NCBI RefSeq assembly: GCF_014636315.1
Contig: NZ_BMED01000002.1
Span: 682,001-746,000, forward strand
Length of the DNA: 64,000 nucleotides
Direction: 5' to 3'
Source: Parundibacterium terreum
GTDB taxonomy: Bacteria > Pseudomonadota > Gammaproteobacteria > Burkholderiales > Burkholderiaceae_D
Shown: piece after piece, positions 44,965 to 54,154 of the stretch
Layout: each line of letters begins with the position of its first letter
Numbering within the stretch: the stretch's first letter is position 1
The notes under the pieces: model-generated
The model's database searches: none
What the model saw: only the letters and a program-made list of their open reading frames with translations
What the model was told of the DNA's origin: nothing
Translations under genes and position numbers: made by a program

Positions 44965-46638
44965 TTAGCCGGTAACAGCACCTTTGCTGGCAGGTGCCGC
45001 CAGTGCCGCAAACTTGGCCAGCACGCCACGGGTATAGCGTGGTGCGGGCTGTTTCCAGTTGGAGCGCCTGCGGGCGATTTCCTCGTCCGGCACATTCAGT
45101 TGTATCAATTGCTGCAGCGCATCGATGGTGACTGAGTCGCCCTCTTCCACCAGACCTATGGTGCCGCCTACATAGGCTTCCGGGGAGACGTGGCCGACTA
45201 CCATGCCCCAGGTACCGCCGGAGAAGCGGCCATCGGTAATCAGGCCTACCGATTCGCCCAGGCCCTTGCCGATGATGGCCGAGGTCGGTGCCAGCATCTC
45301 AGGCATGCCAGGGCCGCCTTTTGGTCCCAGGTAACGCATCACGATTACGTCGCCAGCCTTGATCTTGTCGCTCAGGATCGCTTCCATCGCGCTGCTTTCA
45401 TCTTCAAACACGCGGGCCGGGCCGGTGATGACAGGGTTTTTCAGGCCGGTGATCTTGGCGACGCAACCTTCAGGCGACAGATTGCCTTTCAGGATGGCCA
45501 GGTGGCCTTGCTTGTACAAAGCCTGCTCTACCGTATGGATGACATCCTGATCGGCGCGCGGCACGTCCGGCACATGGGCCAGTTCTTCCGCCATCGTCTT
45601 GCCGGTGATGGTCAGGCAATCACCGTGCAACAGGCCTGCGTTCAGCAAGACCTTCATGACCTGCGGGATGCCGCCGGCCTTGTGCAGATCAGTCGCTACA
45701 TATTTGCCGGAAGGCTTCAGGTCACAGATGACAGGCACCTTCAGGCGCATGCGTTCAAAATCATCGATGGTCCATTCCACTTCTGCTGCGTGCGCAATCG
45801 CCAGGAAATGCAATACCGCATTGGTGGAGCCGCCGGTCGCCATGAGTACTGCGACCGCGTTTTCTATCGACTTGCGGGTAATGATATCGCGCGGCTTGAT
45901 GTCTTTCTTCACCGCTTCCACCAGCACCCTGGCGGACTCAGCGGCGGAGCCGGTTTTTTCATCATCAGGATTGGCCATCGTCGAGGAATACAGCAAGGAC
46001 ATGCCCAGCGCCTCAAACGACGAAGACATGGTGTTTGCCGTGTACATGCCGCCGCAGGAGCCGGATGAAGGGCAGGCATTGCGCTCCACGCCTTCAAAGT
46101 CTTCCAGCGACATGCGGCCGGCAGTAAATTCGCCGACTGCCTCGAATGAAGAAACAATGGTCAGGTCCTTGCCTTTCCACTTGCCCGGCTTGATCGTGCC
46201 GCCATACACATAGATGCTGGGCACATTGGTGCGCGCCATCGCGATCATGCCGCCCGGCATATTCTTGTCGCAGCCGCCGATGACGACGCAGCCGTCCATC
46301 CACTGGCCATTGACCGCGGTTTCTATACAGTCGGCAATCACTTCGCGCGAGATCAGCGAGTATTTCATGCCTTCGGTGCCCATGGACATGCCGTCGGAAA
46401 TGGTCGGCGTGCCGAACACCTGCGGATTGGCGCCATTTTCTTTGACGGTGGCAATCGCGATATCCGCCAGTTTTTGCAGGCCGGAATTGCAAGGCGTGAT
46501 GGTGGAATGCCCATTGGCAATACCGATCATAGGCTTGTCGAAATCTTCCTTCTCGTAACCCATTGCGTAATACATGGAACGGTTAGGGCTGCGGGCCACG
46601 CCTTGCGTGATGTTTTTTGAGCGGCGATTGAATGACAT
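44965..46638 (-). CDS. ilvD: Dihydroxy-acid dehydratase
   Basis: A 557-residue iron-sulphur dehydratase of valine, leucine and isoleucine synthesis. Cluster and active-site motifs are visible: [25 protein letters not shown] and [18 protein letters not shown]. The C-terminal [20 protein letters not shown] is typical. AGGAGA about 9 bases before the ATG selects 46638 over an upstream methionine. It is divergent from a LysR-type gene whose product may regulate it. Confidence 0.96.
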   Translation of the reverse strand: MSFNRRSKNITQGVARSPNRSMYYAMGYEKEDFDKPMIGIANGHSTITPCNSGLQKLADIAIATVKENGANPQVFGTPTISDGMSMGTEGMKYSLISREVIADCIETAVNGQWMDGCVVIGGCDKNMPGGMIAMARTNVPSIYVYGGTIKPGKWKGKDLTIVSSFEAVGEFTAGRMSLEDFEGVERNACPSSGSCGGMYTANTMSSSFEALGMSLLYSSTMANPDDEKTGSAAESARVLVEAVKKDIKPRDIITRKSIENAVAVLMATGGSTNAVLHFLAIAHAAEVEWTIDDFERMRLKVPVICDLKPSGKYVATDLHKAGGIPQVMKVLLNAGLLHGDCLTITGKTMAEELAHVPDVPRADQDVIHTVEQALYKQGHLAILKGNLSPEGCVAKITGLKNPVITGPARVFEDESSAMEAILSDKIKAGDVIVMRYLGPKGGPGMPEMLAPTSAIIGKGLGESVGLITDGRFSGGTWGMVVGHVSPEAYVGGTIGLVEEGDSVTIDALQQLIQLNVPDEEIARRRSNWKQPAPRYTRGVLAKFAALAAPASKGAVTG

Positions 46639-46812
46639 GCTGGGTTTCTCCTCAGGATATTTTATTAGTTTGTACAAAAGCCCGGCTTAATCAAGACTAT
46701 TCGGGGGAATTTGCATGACAAGCAGATTGCCTTGCCTAAAACCATCTGTCAAATATATGATTCATACGTAATTAGGTCGATCCACATATCAATCACTAAG
46801 AAGCCGAACACC

Positions 46813-47709
46813 GTGAATATAGAATTACGTCAGTTGCGCTACTTTGTCGCCGTTGCCGAAGAGATGCACTTTGGGCGCGCCGCAGCCAAACTGCATATGA
46901 CCCAGCCGCCGCTGTCGCAGACCATACAGGCCCTGGAAGCCGCCTTGGGTACGCCGCTATTTCTGCGCAGCACACGCCATATCGCGCTGACGCCGGCCGG
47001 CCAGGCGCTGTTGCCGGAGGCCCAGCGCCTGGTGCTGCAGGCATTGGCACTGCCGCAACTGGTACAGCGTGCCGCCGCCGGCGCCAGCGGCCACCTGTCG
47101 CTGGCCTTTGTGTCGATTGCCGACTATAGCGTGCTGCCGCCCTACCTGCGCGAGTTCAGGGCCAGCCATGCCGATGTGCAAATAGAATTGCGCGAAGCCA
47201 CCAGCGATGTACAGCTGGAAGCGCTGGAAAAAGGGCAAATCGATGCCGGCCTGCTGATACCTCCGTTGCCGGACAGGCTGCACGCGGTGCTGAATTATCA
47301 AAAAGTCTTGTCGGAACCGCTGATTCTGGCCGTTCCCGAGGCGCTGGGCGCGCGCAAGAAGGCCGACATGCTGGCCAGCTATAAAGACCTGCCGCTGATC
47401 ATCTTTCCGCGTAAAATCGCACCTGCCCTGCATGACGTAATACTGGGCCGCTTTCGCGATGAAGGGCTGACACCGCTGATAGGGCAGGAAGCGATACAGA
47501 TGCAGACCATCGTCGGCCTGGTCTCGGCTGGCATGGGCATCGCTCTTGTGCCACAATCTGTGTCGAATTTAAAACGCCCCGGCGTGCTGTACCATGCGCT
47601 GAAGCCGGCAACGGCAACGCAAAACGGCAGCGTCGAGATAGGCATAGCCTGGCGCAAGGATAATGCTTCGCCGGTATTGCAGGCGTTTTTGAAGCTATTA
47701 AGAAACTAG
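46813..47709 (+). CDS. LysR-family regulator, divergent from ilvD
   Basis: A 298-residue LysR-type regulator. The helix-turn-helix region is LRQLRYFVAVAEEMHFGRAA and PPLSQTIQALEAALGTPLF. The effector domain begins near residue 90 (GHLSLAFVSIADYSVLPPYL) and ends QAFLKLLRN. GTG at 46813 begins the canonical MNIELRQLRYF; an ORF extension to 46711 has no family sequence. The divergent arrangement suggests control of ilvD. lgt follows 14 bases later. Confidence 0.87.
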   Translation: MNIELRQLRYFVAVAEEMHFGRAAAKLHMTQPPLSQTIQALEAALGTPLFLRSTRHIALTPAGQALLPEAQRLVLQALALPQLVQRAAAGASGHLSLAFVSIADYSVLPPYLREFRASHADVQIELREATSDVQLEALEKGQIDAGLLIPPLPDRLHAVLNYQKVLSEPLILAVPEALGARKKADMLASYKDLPLIIFPRKIAPALHDVILGRFRDEGLTPLIGQEAIQMQTIVGLVSAGMGIALVPQSVSNLKRPGVLYHALKPATATQNGSVEIGIAWRKDNASPVLQAFLKLLRN

Positions 47710-47723
47710 GACTTTAGGAAATT

Positions 47724-48554
47724 ATGCTGATACATCCCAATCCCGATCCGGTCGCCTTTGCCATTGGCCCGCTGCAAGTGCACTGGTACGGCCTGATGTA
47801 CCTGGCAGCCTTTGTCCAGTTCGTCGCACTCGGCCGGGTCAGGATCAGGCAGCCGCACATCGCGGCGCAAGGCTGGAAAAAGGAAGATATCGACGACATG
47901 CTGTTTTACGGCGTGCTGGGTGTCATCATCGGCGGACGGCTGGGTGAAATACTGTTCTATAACCCCAGCTACTACTTTTCCAATCCGCTGGAAATTTTCG
48001 CGGTATGGAAAGGCGGCATGTCCTTCCATGGCGGCTTCATCGGCGTGCTGATCGCAATGTCGCTGTGGGCCCGCCGGGCCAAGCGCAACCTGGCCGACGT
48101 CTACGATTTCATCGCCCCCATGGTGCCGCTCGGCTATGCCGCCGGCCGCCTGGGCAACTTCATCAATCATGAGCTGCCGGGCCGCGTGGCCTCGGCAGAC
48201 CTGCCATGGGCGATGAAATGGCCGGGCATAGAAGACCATCTGGTCCACCCTTCCCCGCTGTACCAGATGCTGGTCGATGGCGTGCTGCTGTTTGTGATCC
48301 TGTGGCTGTACTCACGCAAATCCCGGCCCAGGCTGGCGGTCGGCGCGCTGTTTGTGATGCTGTATGGCTGCGCGCGCTTCTTTACCGAGTATTTCCGCGT
48401 GCCGGATTTCGAAGTCAGCTTTGCCGGCATCACGCTTTCCGCCGGACAGATCTATTCGGTCCCGATGATCATAGGCGGCGCCATCCTGCTGATAGGCGCC
48501 TACCAGTATGCCGGCAAAAAAGCTGGCAAGAATACTGCGGCCAAAGCCGGATAA
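47724..48554 (+). CDS. lgt: Prolipoprotein diacylglyceryl transferase
   Basis: A 276-residue inner-membrane enzyme that transfers diacylglycerol from phosphatidylglycerol to lipobox cysteines, serving lipoproteins such as those at 14964, 15944 and 20670. It has several membrane segments and the family signature GRLGNFINHELPGRVA, with HGGFIGVLIAM and GCARFFTEYFRVPD. AGGA lies about 6 bases before the ATG. It is followed closely by the crotonase gene. Confidence 0.96.
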   Translation: MLIHPNPDPVAFAIGPLQVHWYGLMYLAAFVQFVALGRVRIRQPHIAAQGWKKEDIDDMLFYGVLGVIIGGRLGEILFYNPSYYFSNPLEIFAVWKGGMSFHGGFIGVLIAMSLWARRAKRNLADVYDFIAPMVPLGYAAGRLGNFINHELPGRVASADLPWAMKWPGIEDHLVHPSPLYQMLVDGVLLFVILWLYSRKSRPRLAVGALFVMLYGCARFFTEYFRVPDFEVSFAGITLSAGQIYSVPMIIGGAILLIGAYQYAGKKAGKNTAAKAG

Positions 48555-48584
48555 CACGGCGAACGCCCGAGGAAAGAACCAAGC

Positions 48585-49358
48585 ATGTCTGAAATACGCT
48601 GCAGCATAGCCGGCACCATCGCCACCGTCAGCTTGTCCAATCCGGGCAAGCTCAATGCGCTGGATGTCTCCATGTGGCAGGAATTGCGCAGCACTTTCAA
48701 TGCGTTGTCCGCAAACACGGATCTGCGCTGCGTGATCGTCCAGGGCGAAGGCGGCAATTTTGCCGCCGGGGCCGACATAGAAGAATTCGTCACCGTGCGC
48801 AGCAATATGGTCGACGGCATGCGCTACCATACCGAAACCATTGCACAGGCTTTGCATGCGATCGCCAACTGCCTGCATCCGACCATTGCCGCGATTGAAG
48901 GCGTATGCGTAGGCGGCGGACTGGAGATTGCCTGCGCCTGTGATATCCGGATTGCATCCCCGTCGTCTCGCTTTGGCATCCCCATCAACCGCCTCGGTTT
49001 TCCGCTGGCTCCGGGTGAGCTGCAAGGCTTGCTGGACCTGGTCGGCAAGGCGGCGGCGCTGGAGATACTGCTGGAAGGCCGGGTATTCGACGCAGCCGAA
49101 GCCAGGGACAAGGGCCTGATACAGCGCATCGTAGAAAATGTGCCTGACGAAGCGCAGCAAAGCGCCGGCCGTATCTCGCGTGGCGCGCCGCTGGCGGCAC
49201 GCATGAACAAACAGTTGGTCAACAGGCTGAGCTTTGCCGCCGAGCCGCTGACCGAACAAGAACTGAAGCAGGCCTTTGCCTTCCTCGAGTCGCAAGACTA
49301 CCGCGAAGGCGTCAGCAGCTTCCTGAAAAAAACTCCGCCCAACTTCACCGGACAATAA
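48585..49358 (+). CDS. Enoyl-CoA hydratase/isomerase family protein
   Basis: A 257-residue crotonase-fold protein. Oxyanion-hole motifs are FAAGADIEEF near residue 64 and VCVGGGLEIACACDIRIAS near 107. One catalytic Glu position (normally GxE in the second motif) shows a hydrophobic SSRFGIPINRLGFPL region, so hydratase activity is not certain; decarboxylase or isomerase are alternatives. GAGGAAAG precedes the ATG. The last base of its stop codon is the first base of the next start. Confidence 0.85.
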   Translation: MSEIRCSIAGTIATVSLSNPGKLNALDVSMWQELRSTFNALSANTDLRCVIVQGEGGNFAAGADIEEFVTVRSNMVDGMRYHTETIAQALHAIANCLHPTIAAIEGVCVGGGLEIACACDIRIASPSSRFGIPINRLGFPLAPGELQGLLDLVGKAAALEILLEGRVFDAAEARDKGLIQRIVENVPDEAQQSAGRISRGAPLAARMNKQLVNRLSFAAEPLTEQELKQAFAFLESQDYREGVSSFLKKTPPNFTGQ

Positions 49359-50872
49359 TGAACGCCAATCTGTACGCCCTGTTTGCCTCCCATTTCCCCG
49401 AAGACAAATCAAGCTGCTGCATGGAAACCCATGACGGCCGCTACTATAGCTGGGACGACGTGGAAAGAGCCAGCGCCAAGATGGCCAACCTGCTGTCCAG
49501 CCTGGATCTGCAAAAGGATGCGCGCATTGCCGTGCAGGTGGAAAAATCGCCGGAGGCGCTGATACTCTACCTGGCCACGATACGCGCCGGTTATGTCTAC
49601 CTGCCGTTGAATACCGCGTACCGCGCCGCCGAGGTCGGCTACTTCATCGAGAATGCGGAACCGGAAGTCGTGGTCTGTTCGCCGCACAACTTCGGCTGGG
49701 TCTCGCAACTGGCTTTCCAGGCCGGTACCAAACATGTGTATACGCTGGATGCGCCGGCGGAAGGCCGCAATTCCGGCTCGCTGCTGAACCGCGCCATCCC
49801 GCATGCAGACAGCTTCCGCACCGTGCACAAGGAGCCGGACGATCTGGCGGCCATCCTGTACACGTCCGGCACCACCGGCCGCAGCAAGGGCGCGATGCTG
49901 ACGCACGACAACCTGGCCTCCAATGCACTCGTCCTGAAGCAAGCCTGGCACTGGCAAAAAAATGACGTGCTCTTGCATACGCTGCCGCTGTTCCATGTGC
50001 ATGGCCTGTTCGTCGCCTCGCACGGCGCACTGCTGAACGGCAGCAAGATGATCTTCCTGCCCAAGTTTGATGCCGCACAAGTAATGCAATACCTGCCGCA
50101 ATCCACCGTCTTCATGGGCGTGCCCACCTACTATGTGCGGCTGCTGCAGGAAAACGGACTGGACAAGCAATCCTGCGCCAACATGCGCCTGTTCATCTCC
50201 GGCTCCGCCCCGCTGCTGCTGGACACCTTCAACGAATTCACACGCCGCACCGGCCACACGATCCTGGAGCGCTACGGTATGAGCGAAACCACGATGCAAG
50301 TGTCCAATCCCTACCGGGGCGAGCGCAAAGGCGGCACCGTAGGCTTGCCCTTGCAGGACGTGGATGTACGCGTGGTAAAAGCTGACAACGCCCCCTGCTC
50401 CCCCAACGAAATCGGCGACATCCAGGTCAAGGGCCCGAATGTATTCAAAGGCTACTGGCGCATGCCGGAAAAAACCGCAGAAGAATTCACTTCCGACGGC
50501 TACTTCCGCACCGGCGACGTCGGCCGCTTCGACAAGGAAGGCTACCTGAGCATCGTCGGCCGCAGCAAGGACCTGATCATCTCCGGCGGCTACAATGTCT
50601 ATCCCAAAGAGATCGAATCCTTCATCGATGAAATGGACGGCGTAGTGGAATCTGCCGTCATCGGCGTGCCGCATGCGGAGTTTGGCGAGGCGGTGACTGC
50701 GGTTATCGTGCTGAAGCCCGGTGCGCACTTGTCGGAAGCGGGCGTGATCGCTGCGTTGAAGGCGGAGATTGCCAACTTCAAGGTGCCGAAGCGGGTGCAT
50801 TTTGTGAATGAATTGCCGCGCAATACCATGGGTAAGGTGCAGAAGAATGTATTGCGGGATTTGTACCAGTAG
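49358..50872 (+). CDS. Malonyl-CoA synthetase-like acyl-CoA ligase (MatB)
   Basis: A 504-residue adenylate-forming ligase most like MatB, which makes malonyl-CoA from malonate, ATP and CoA. Motifs are YTSGTTGRSKGAML (P-loop), ERYGMSETTM, FRTGDVGRFDKEGYL and the catalytic-lysine end GKVQKNVLRDLY. The N-terminal VYLPLNTAYRAAEVGYFIEN matches the MatB subgroup. Translationally coupled to the crotonase by a one-base overlap. Other short-chain acyl-CoA synthetases remain possible. Confidence 0.87.
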   Translation: MNANLYALFASHFPEDKSSCCMETHDGRYYSWDDVERASAKMANLLSSLDLQKDARIAVQVEKSPEALILYLATIRAGYVYLPLNTAYRAAEVGYFIENAEPEVVVCSPHNFGWVSQLAFQAGTKHVYTLDAPAEGRNSGSLLNRAIPHADSFRTVHKEPDDLAAILYTSGTTGRSKGAMLTHDNLASNALVLKQAWHWQKNDVLLHTLPLFHVHGLFVASHGALLNGSKMIFLPKFDAAQVMQYLPQSTVFMGVPTYYVRLLQENGLDKQSCANMRLFISGSAPLLLDTFNEFTRRTGHTILERYGMSETTMQVSNPYRGERKGGTVGLPLQDVDVRVVKADNAPCSPNEIGDIQVKGPNVFKGYWRMPEKTAEEFTSDGYFRTGDVGRFDKEGYLSIVGRSKDLIISGGYNVYPKEIESFIDEMDGVVESAVIGVPHAEFGEAVTAVIVLKPGAHLSEAGVIAALKAEIANFKVPKRVHFVNELPRNTMGKVQKNVLRDLYQ

Positions 50873-50914
50873 GTAGGAGTTGTCTGCGTATCTACAACCG
50901 ATAGTGTTTGCTTA

Positions 50915-51505
50915 GATTGCTGGCCGGGGGTAGCCCGGCATGCTACTCACTTTTTTTGCTTCGCACCTCGGCGGCCCCCAAGAAAAAGTAAGCAAAAAAA
51001 GGCGACCGCAGACTTGCCCTTCGGGTGATGACGCAAGCGTCATCACATTTTGCGCATCACAAAAAATGGGAAATGAACGAAACTCGCTGCGCTCAGACAA
51101 CGTTCATTTCTGATCCATTTTCTGTAACGCACAAAATGCTGCGTCCCCAGCGGATTAGCGTCAAAAACAACCCCAACATCAAAATCAGGGTGCTGAAATT
51201 TTGTAGATTCGTTCTGTGCTAAATTTTAGAGAATCTGGTTGCCGTTGTTTTTGACTTGGTTTTTGACTTGGCCTTTGATTTTGCTGTTGACCTTCAACCG
51301 CTCGGAGCCTCGCCGATTGTGCGGTACAGAAAATGGATCAGAAACGGGTGTGTTTGAGCGCAGCGAGTTTCGCCCGTTTCCCATTTTTTGTACCGCATAA
51401 TCGGGCACCCCGAAGGGGCGAGACTTGCGGTCGCCTTTTTTGGCTTACCTTTTTTGGCGAAGCAAAAAAGGTAAGTAGTCGCCGGGCTACCCCCGGCCAG
51501 CGATC
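50915..51505. repeat. Palindromic intergenic element, copy B (591 bp)
   Basis: The ends are inverted copies (50915-50939 and 51481-51505) with one mismatch. Hairpins lie at the same places as in copy A but with other stem sequences: GATGACGC/GCGTCATC (51027-51044), AAATGAACG/CGTTCATTT (51071-51109), GAAACGGG/CCCGTTTC (51341-51380) and TTACCTTTTTTG/CAAAAAAGGTAA (51445-51474). Adjoining sequence at 51511-51526 is the inverse of 24586-24601. No credible gene lies inside. Confidence 0.85.
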
Positions 51506-51567
51506 CTAAATAACTACACCAGTAGATGTAATTAGAAAAAAGAACAAGGCACGACGCGCCATGAAAC

Positions 51568-52026
51568 CTATTTTTTATCTAATAACTTCATCACCACTTT
51601 CCACTCCGCCGCAGTAACCGGCGTAATAGACAAGCGACTCCCCTTCTTCAATACCACCATATCCGCCAGCGCCTCCACAGTCCGCAACTCCTGCAGACTC
51701 AGCAAACGCGTCTTGCGCGTCGCCTTCACATCCACCATCATCCAGCGCGGGGTCTCCTGCGTGGCCTTGGGATCGAAGTATTTGCTCTTGGCGTCAAACT
51801 GCGTATGGTCGGGATAGGGTGTGCTGGCGACCTCGGCGATGCCGGCGATGCCGGGTTCGGGGCAGCTGGAATGGTAGAACAGGATGCCGTCGCCGACTTT
51901 CATGTTGTCCCGCATGAAGTTGCGGGCCTGGTAGTTGCGTACGCCAAACCAGGGCAGGCTGGGCATGGCCAGGGCGTCGTCGATGCTGATTTCATCGGGC
52001 TCGGATTTCATCAACCAGTAGGACAT
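51568..52026 (-). CDS. EVE-domain protein
   Basis: A 152-residue protein made of one EVE domain (PUA-like), which in other proteins binds modified bases in RNA or DNA. It begins MSYWLMKSEPDEISIDDA and has WFGVRNYQARNFMRDNM and the ligand-pocket region ILFYHSSCPEPGIAGIAEV. It lies downstream of the 6S RNA gene and zapA on the same strand, as often seen in betaproteobacteria. The ribosome site is weak. Biological role is unknown. Confidence 0.88.
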   Translation of the reverse strand: MSYWLMKSEPDEISIDDALAMPSLPWFGVRNYQARNFMRDNMKVGDGILFYHSSCPEPGIAGIAEVASTPYPDHTQFDAKSKYFDPKATQETPRWMMVDVKATRKTRLLSLQELRTVEALADMVVLKKGSRLSITPVTAAEWKVVMKLLDKK

Positions 52027-52090
52027 GATTATCTGTGTGGTAGTGGAGAACCGAGGTATTGTCGCATCATTTTAAAAAATTGACGCACCA

Positions 52091-52127
52091 ATGAAAAAAG
52101 CGGTTGCTTGCGCAACCGCTTTTTGGA
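52091..52127 (-). terminator. Terminator of the 6S RNA gene
   Basis: On the minus strand the stem AAAAGCGGTTGC / GCAACCGCTTTT is followed by T-rich sequence. It lies just after the 3' end of the 6S RNA and before the EVE gene. Confidence 0.85.
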
Positions 52128-52304
52128 AGAAGTCCCCACCAATGCCGCTATGCCGGCATCCTGAACCAGGCGGTTCAAGTTGGCCACAGTCAGTTCAATT
52201 TCGGGTTCATCGGACTAGCGACGCTCACGCCCATCGAACAATATTCTACAGCCTATGCACATAAATGGTTCAAGGAATATATGGCACTGGCGAACAAGGC
52301 AGGG
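52128..52304 (-). ncRNA. ssrS: 6S RNA
   Basis: The position, downstream of zapA, is the conserved one for ssrS. On the minus strand the region starts CCCTGCCTTGTTCGCCAGTG and ends ...GGTGGGGACTTCTT, with complementary ends and an internal TTGAACC/GGTTCAA type of pairing (CTTGAACC near the 5' side; CTTGAACCGCCTGGTTCAGG near the 3' side). Length of about 180 bases fits 6S RNA, which binds sigma70 RNA polymerase in stationary phase. A good promoter precedes it. Exact ends are estimated. Confidence 0.78.
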
Positions 52305-52310
52305 AATTGA

Positions 52311-52339
52311 AGTGTACTCCTATCCGGCTTTCTGTCCAA
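52311..52339 (-). promoter_or_regulatory. Promoter of the 6S RNA gene
   Basis: Reading the minus strand, TTGGAC (52339-52334) and TACACT (52316-52311) are separated by 17 bases, close to the sigma70 consensus. The predicted start lies near 52304. Confidence 0.65.
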
Positions 52340-52376
52340 TACTTTTTTCGATAAATTTACGCAATAAGGACAATTG

Positions 52377-52688
52377 TCAGAATAGATTTTCTTGCGGGGT
52401 CAGCGCCTGGTCCATCACCTCGTGCATGGAGTTGATCTTCTGTTTCACGTCAGCAATCGACAGGCCGGAAAACGGTCCTTCCGGCGATTTGGTCGCCAGC
52501 AGCTCGGTCACCACGCCCAGGGCCGCCATCACGGCTATCCTGTCGGTGCCCTTGACTTTGGCGGCGTCGCGGATGGCGCTCATTTTACCGTCCAGATAGG
52601 ACACTGCCTGCAGCAAGGCACGGTCCTCGCCTTCCTTGCAGGCCAGCTTGTAGGACTGGCCCATGATATTGACATCGAGCTGTATCAT
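52377..52688 (-). CDS. zapA: Cell division protein ZapA
   Basis: A 103-residue ZapA, which bundles FtsZ filaments. The N-terminal domain is MIQLDVNIMGQSYKLACKEG with LLQAVSYLDGKMSAIRDAAK. The long C-terminal helix begins at RIAVMAALGVVTELL and ends with the INSMHEVMDQAL coiled coil. AAGGAAG lies about 6 bases before the ATG at 52688. It follows the zapB gene closely and lies upstream of 6S RNA. Confidence 0.93.
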   Translation of the reverse strand: MIQLDVNIMGQSYKLACKEGEDRALLQAVSYLDGKMSAIRDAAKVKGTDRIAVMAALGVVTELLATKSPEGPFSGLSIADVKQKINSMHEVMDQALTPQENLF

Positions 52689-52698
52689 ACTGCTTCCT

Positions 52699-52917
52699 TC
52701 ATGCGGCTTCCTTGTCGGTATTCTCTTCACCGGGTAATTGTGCCAGCAATGCGGCCACGCGCTCATGCGCCTGCTGCATACGCTGCTGCATATCCAGGTT
52801 CTCCGCAGTCAGCGTCGCGGCATCGCGTCGCAGATCGGCATTTTCACGGCGCAGAGAGTGCGCCAGTTCTGCCAATGTTGCGACTTTTTCAGCAAGTAAT
52901 TCAAATTCAGAGATCAT
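52699..52917 (-). CDS. zapB: ZapB-like coiled-coil protein (TIGR02449 type)
   Basis: A protein of about 72 residues that is almost entirely coiled coil (FELLAEKVATLAELAHSLRR, then LTAENLDMQQRMQQAHERV). This is the pattern of the ZapB/TIGR02449 family upstream of zapA. ZapB joins ZapA in organising the division ring. The start at 52917 (MISEFELL) is preferred over 52953 because it begins the helix. Its stop lies 10 bases before the zapA start. Confidence 0.82.
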   Translation of the reverse strand: MISEFELLAEKVATLAELAHSLRRENADLRRDAATLTAENLDMQQRMQQAHERVAALLAQLPGEENTDKEAA

Positions 52918-53092
52918 TGCGTCACTATAGTGGTGCAAACCAATACCAGTCAATACTTATTGGCTGCATAGTTTGGGTGAAAGGTGTGTGCGTTGCATGT
53001 GCGTTGTATACAGGCTAGTACATACGATAGCAAGCTTATGCAATGTGTCATCCGGTCGTAGCAATTTCTTACCATTGTTTCAGTTTGCCGTG

Positions 53093-54106
53093 CTACTGGG
53101 GAGTAGCGTCCGGCTCGCCTTGCCAATACTCCATCAGCGCTGCGCTGTCATAGCCTTCGCCGGTCAGCCTGACGCCGAGACGGCCCGAATCGGTATAAAT
53201 AATGACATCGTGCGGATGGTTCTCGCCTATCACCAGATAGCGGCAGGGCTGGCTTCCATGGTTATACAGCGAGTGTCCGGCCTTCTGCCCCGCAGGAAAA
53301 CAGCAGTACTGCCCTGCGCTCATCAGGTAAGACTGGCCGCCCAGATACAGCGTCACTTCCCCCTCCAGCACCAGCATGTGCTCCTCTTCCAGCAGGTGGT
53401 AATGATTGGGGCAGGAACGTTTGCCCGCCGGGAGCGCTTCCAGCCGGGTGCCCACATGGGTCGCACCGCCTTGCCTGCCCAGGCGCTTGAATACATTGGC
53501 AAACTTGTCGCCATAGCTGAATTCTTCCCAGGGCATATCGTCCATATGGAAGGGCTCGCGCACAGGGGCTGCATCAGCCACCGGGCCTGCTGCTACCTCA
53601 TCCTCATCGGGGCCTGCGTCGGGCTCGCCTTCCCAGTATTCCATGCACGCCGCCTTACGGTAGCCCTCGCCCATCAGCCTGACGCCGACACGCCCCGAAT
53701 CGGTATACACGACAACGTCATTCGGATTGCTCTCGCCTAGCACGATATAGCGGCATACCGCCCTGCTGTGGTTATACAGGGAATGGCCGGCCTTTTGCCC
53801 CGCCGGGAAGCAGCAATACTGGCCGGCGCGCATGATGTAAGACTTGTCGCCCAGGTAGAGCGTGACTTCGCCTTCCAACAGGAGGACATGCTCTTCTTCC
53901 AGCATATGGTAATGGGTAGGACAGGAGCGTTTGCCCGGCTGCAGTTCTTCCAGCCCCACGCCGACATGCGAGCCGCCGCCGAATTTACCCAGGCGCTTGA
54001 AGCGGCTGGCAAACTTGTCTCCATGCGAGAACTCTTCCCAGGCTACTTCATCGCTGGAAAAGGGTTCATAGATCTGCGCTGCATTCATGGACGAACTTCT
54101 GCTCAT
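53093..54106 (-). CDS. Tandem bicupin protein
   Basis: A 337-residue protein made of two copies of one unit of about 155 residues (about 15-170 and 185-330), each a cupin. Unit 1 carries KRSCPTHYHMLEEEHVLLLE and unit 2 KRSCPNHYHLLEEEHMLVLE, with the metal-binding His/His/Glu pattern. Both share AGQYCCFPAGQKAGHSLYNH with another His. The two units are strikingly alike, suggesting a recent in-gene duplication. Function is unknown. AAGGAAA lies about 5 bases before the ATG. Confidence 0.83.
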   Translation of the reverse strand: MSRSSSMNAAQIYEPFSSDEVAWEEFSHGDKFASRFKRLGKFGGGSHVGVGLEELQPGKRSCPTHYHMLEEEHVLLLEGEVTLYLGDKSYIMRAGQYCCFPAGQKAGHSLYNHSRAVCRYIVLGESNPNDVVVYTDSGRVGVRLMGEGYRKAACMEYWEGEPDAGPDEDEVAAGPVADAAPVREPFHMDDMPWEEFSYGDKFANVFKRLGRQGGATHVGTRLEALPAGKRSCPNHYHLLEEEHMLVLEGEVTLYLGGQSYLMSAGQYCCFPAGQKAGHSLYNHGSQPCRYLVIGENHPHDVIIYTDSGRLGVRLTGEGYDSAALMEYWQGEPDATPQ

Positions 54107-54154
54107 TGCTTTCCTTGTTGACTATCTGGCTGGGAAATCATGGGAATAAAAATT

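Noticed and set aside
49409..50800. 463-codon open frame opposite the MatB-like gene
   Set aside because: It is antisense to a ligase with all family motifs, and its translation looks like reverse-strand shadow sequence.
24606..51505. CRISPR array or phage attachment sites
   Set aside because: The repeats are long, few and not regularly spaced, and no cas, integrase or phage genes were seen.
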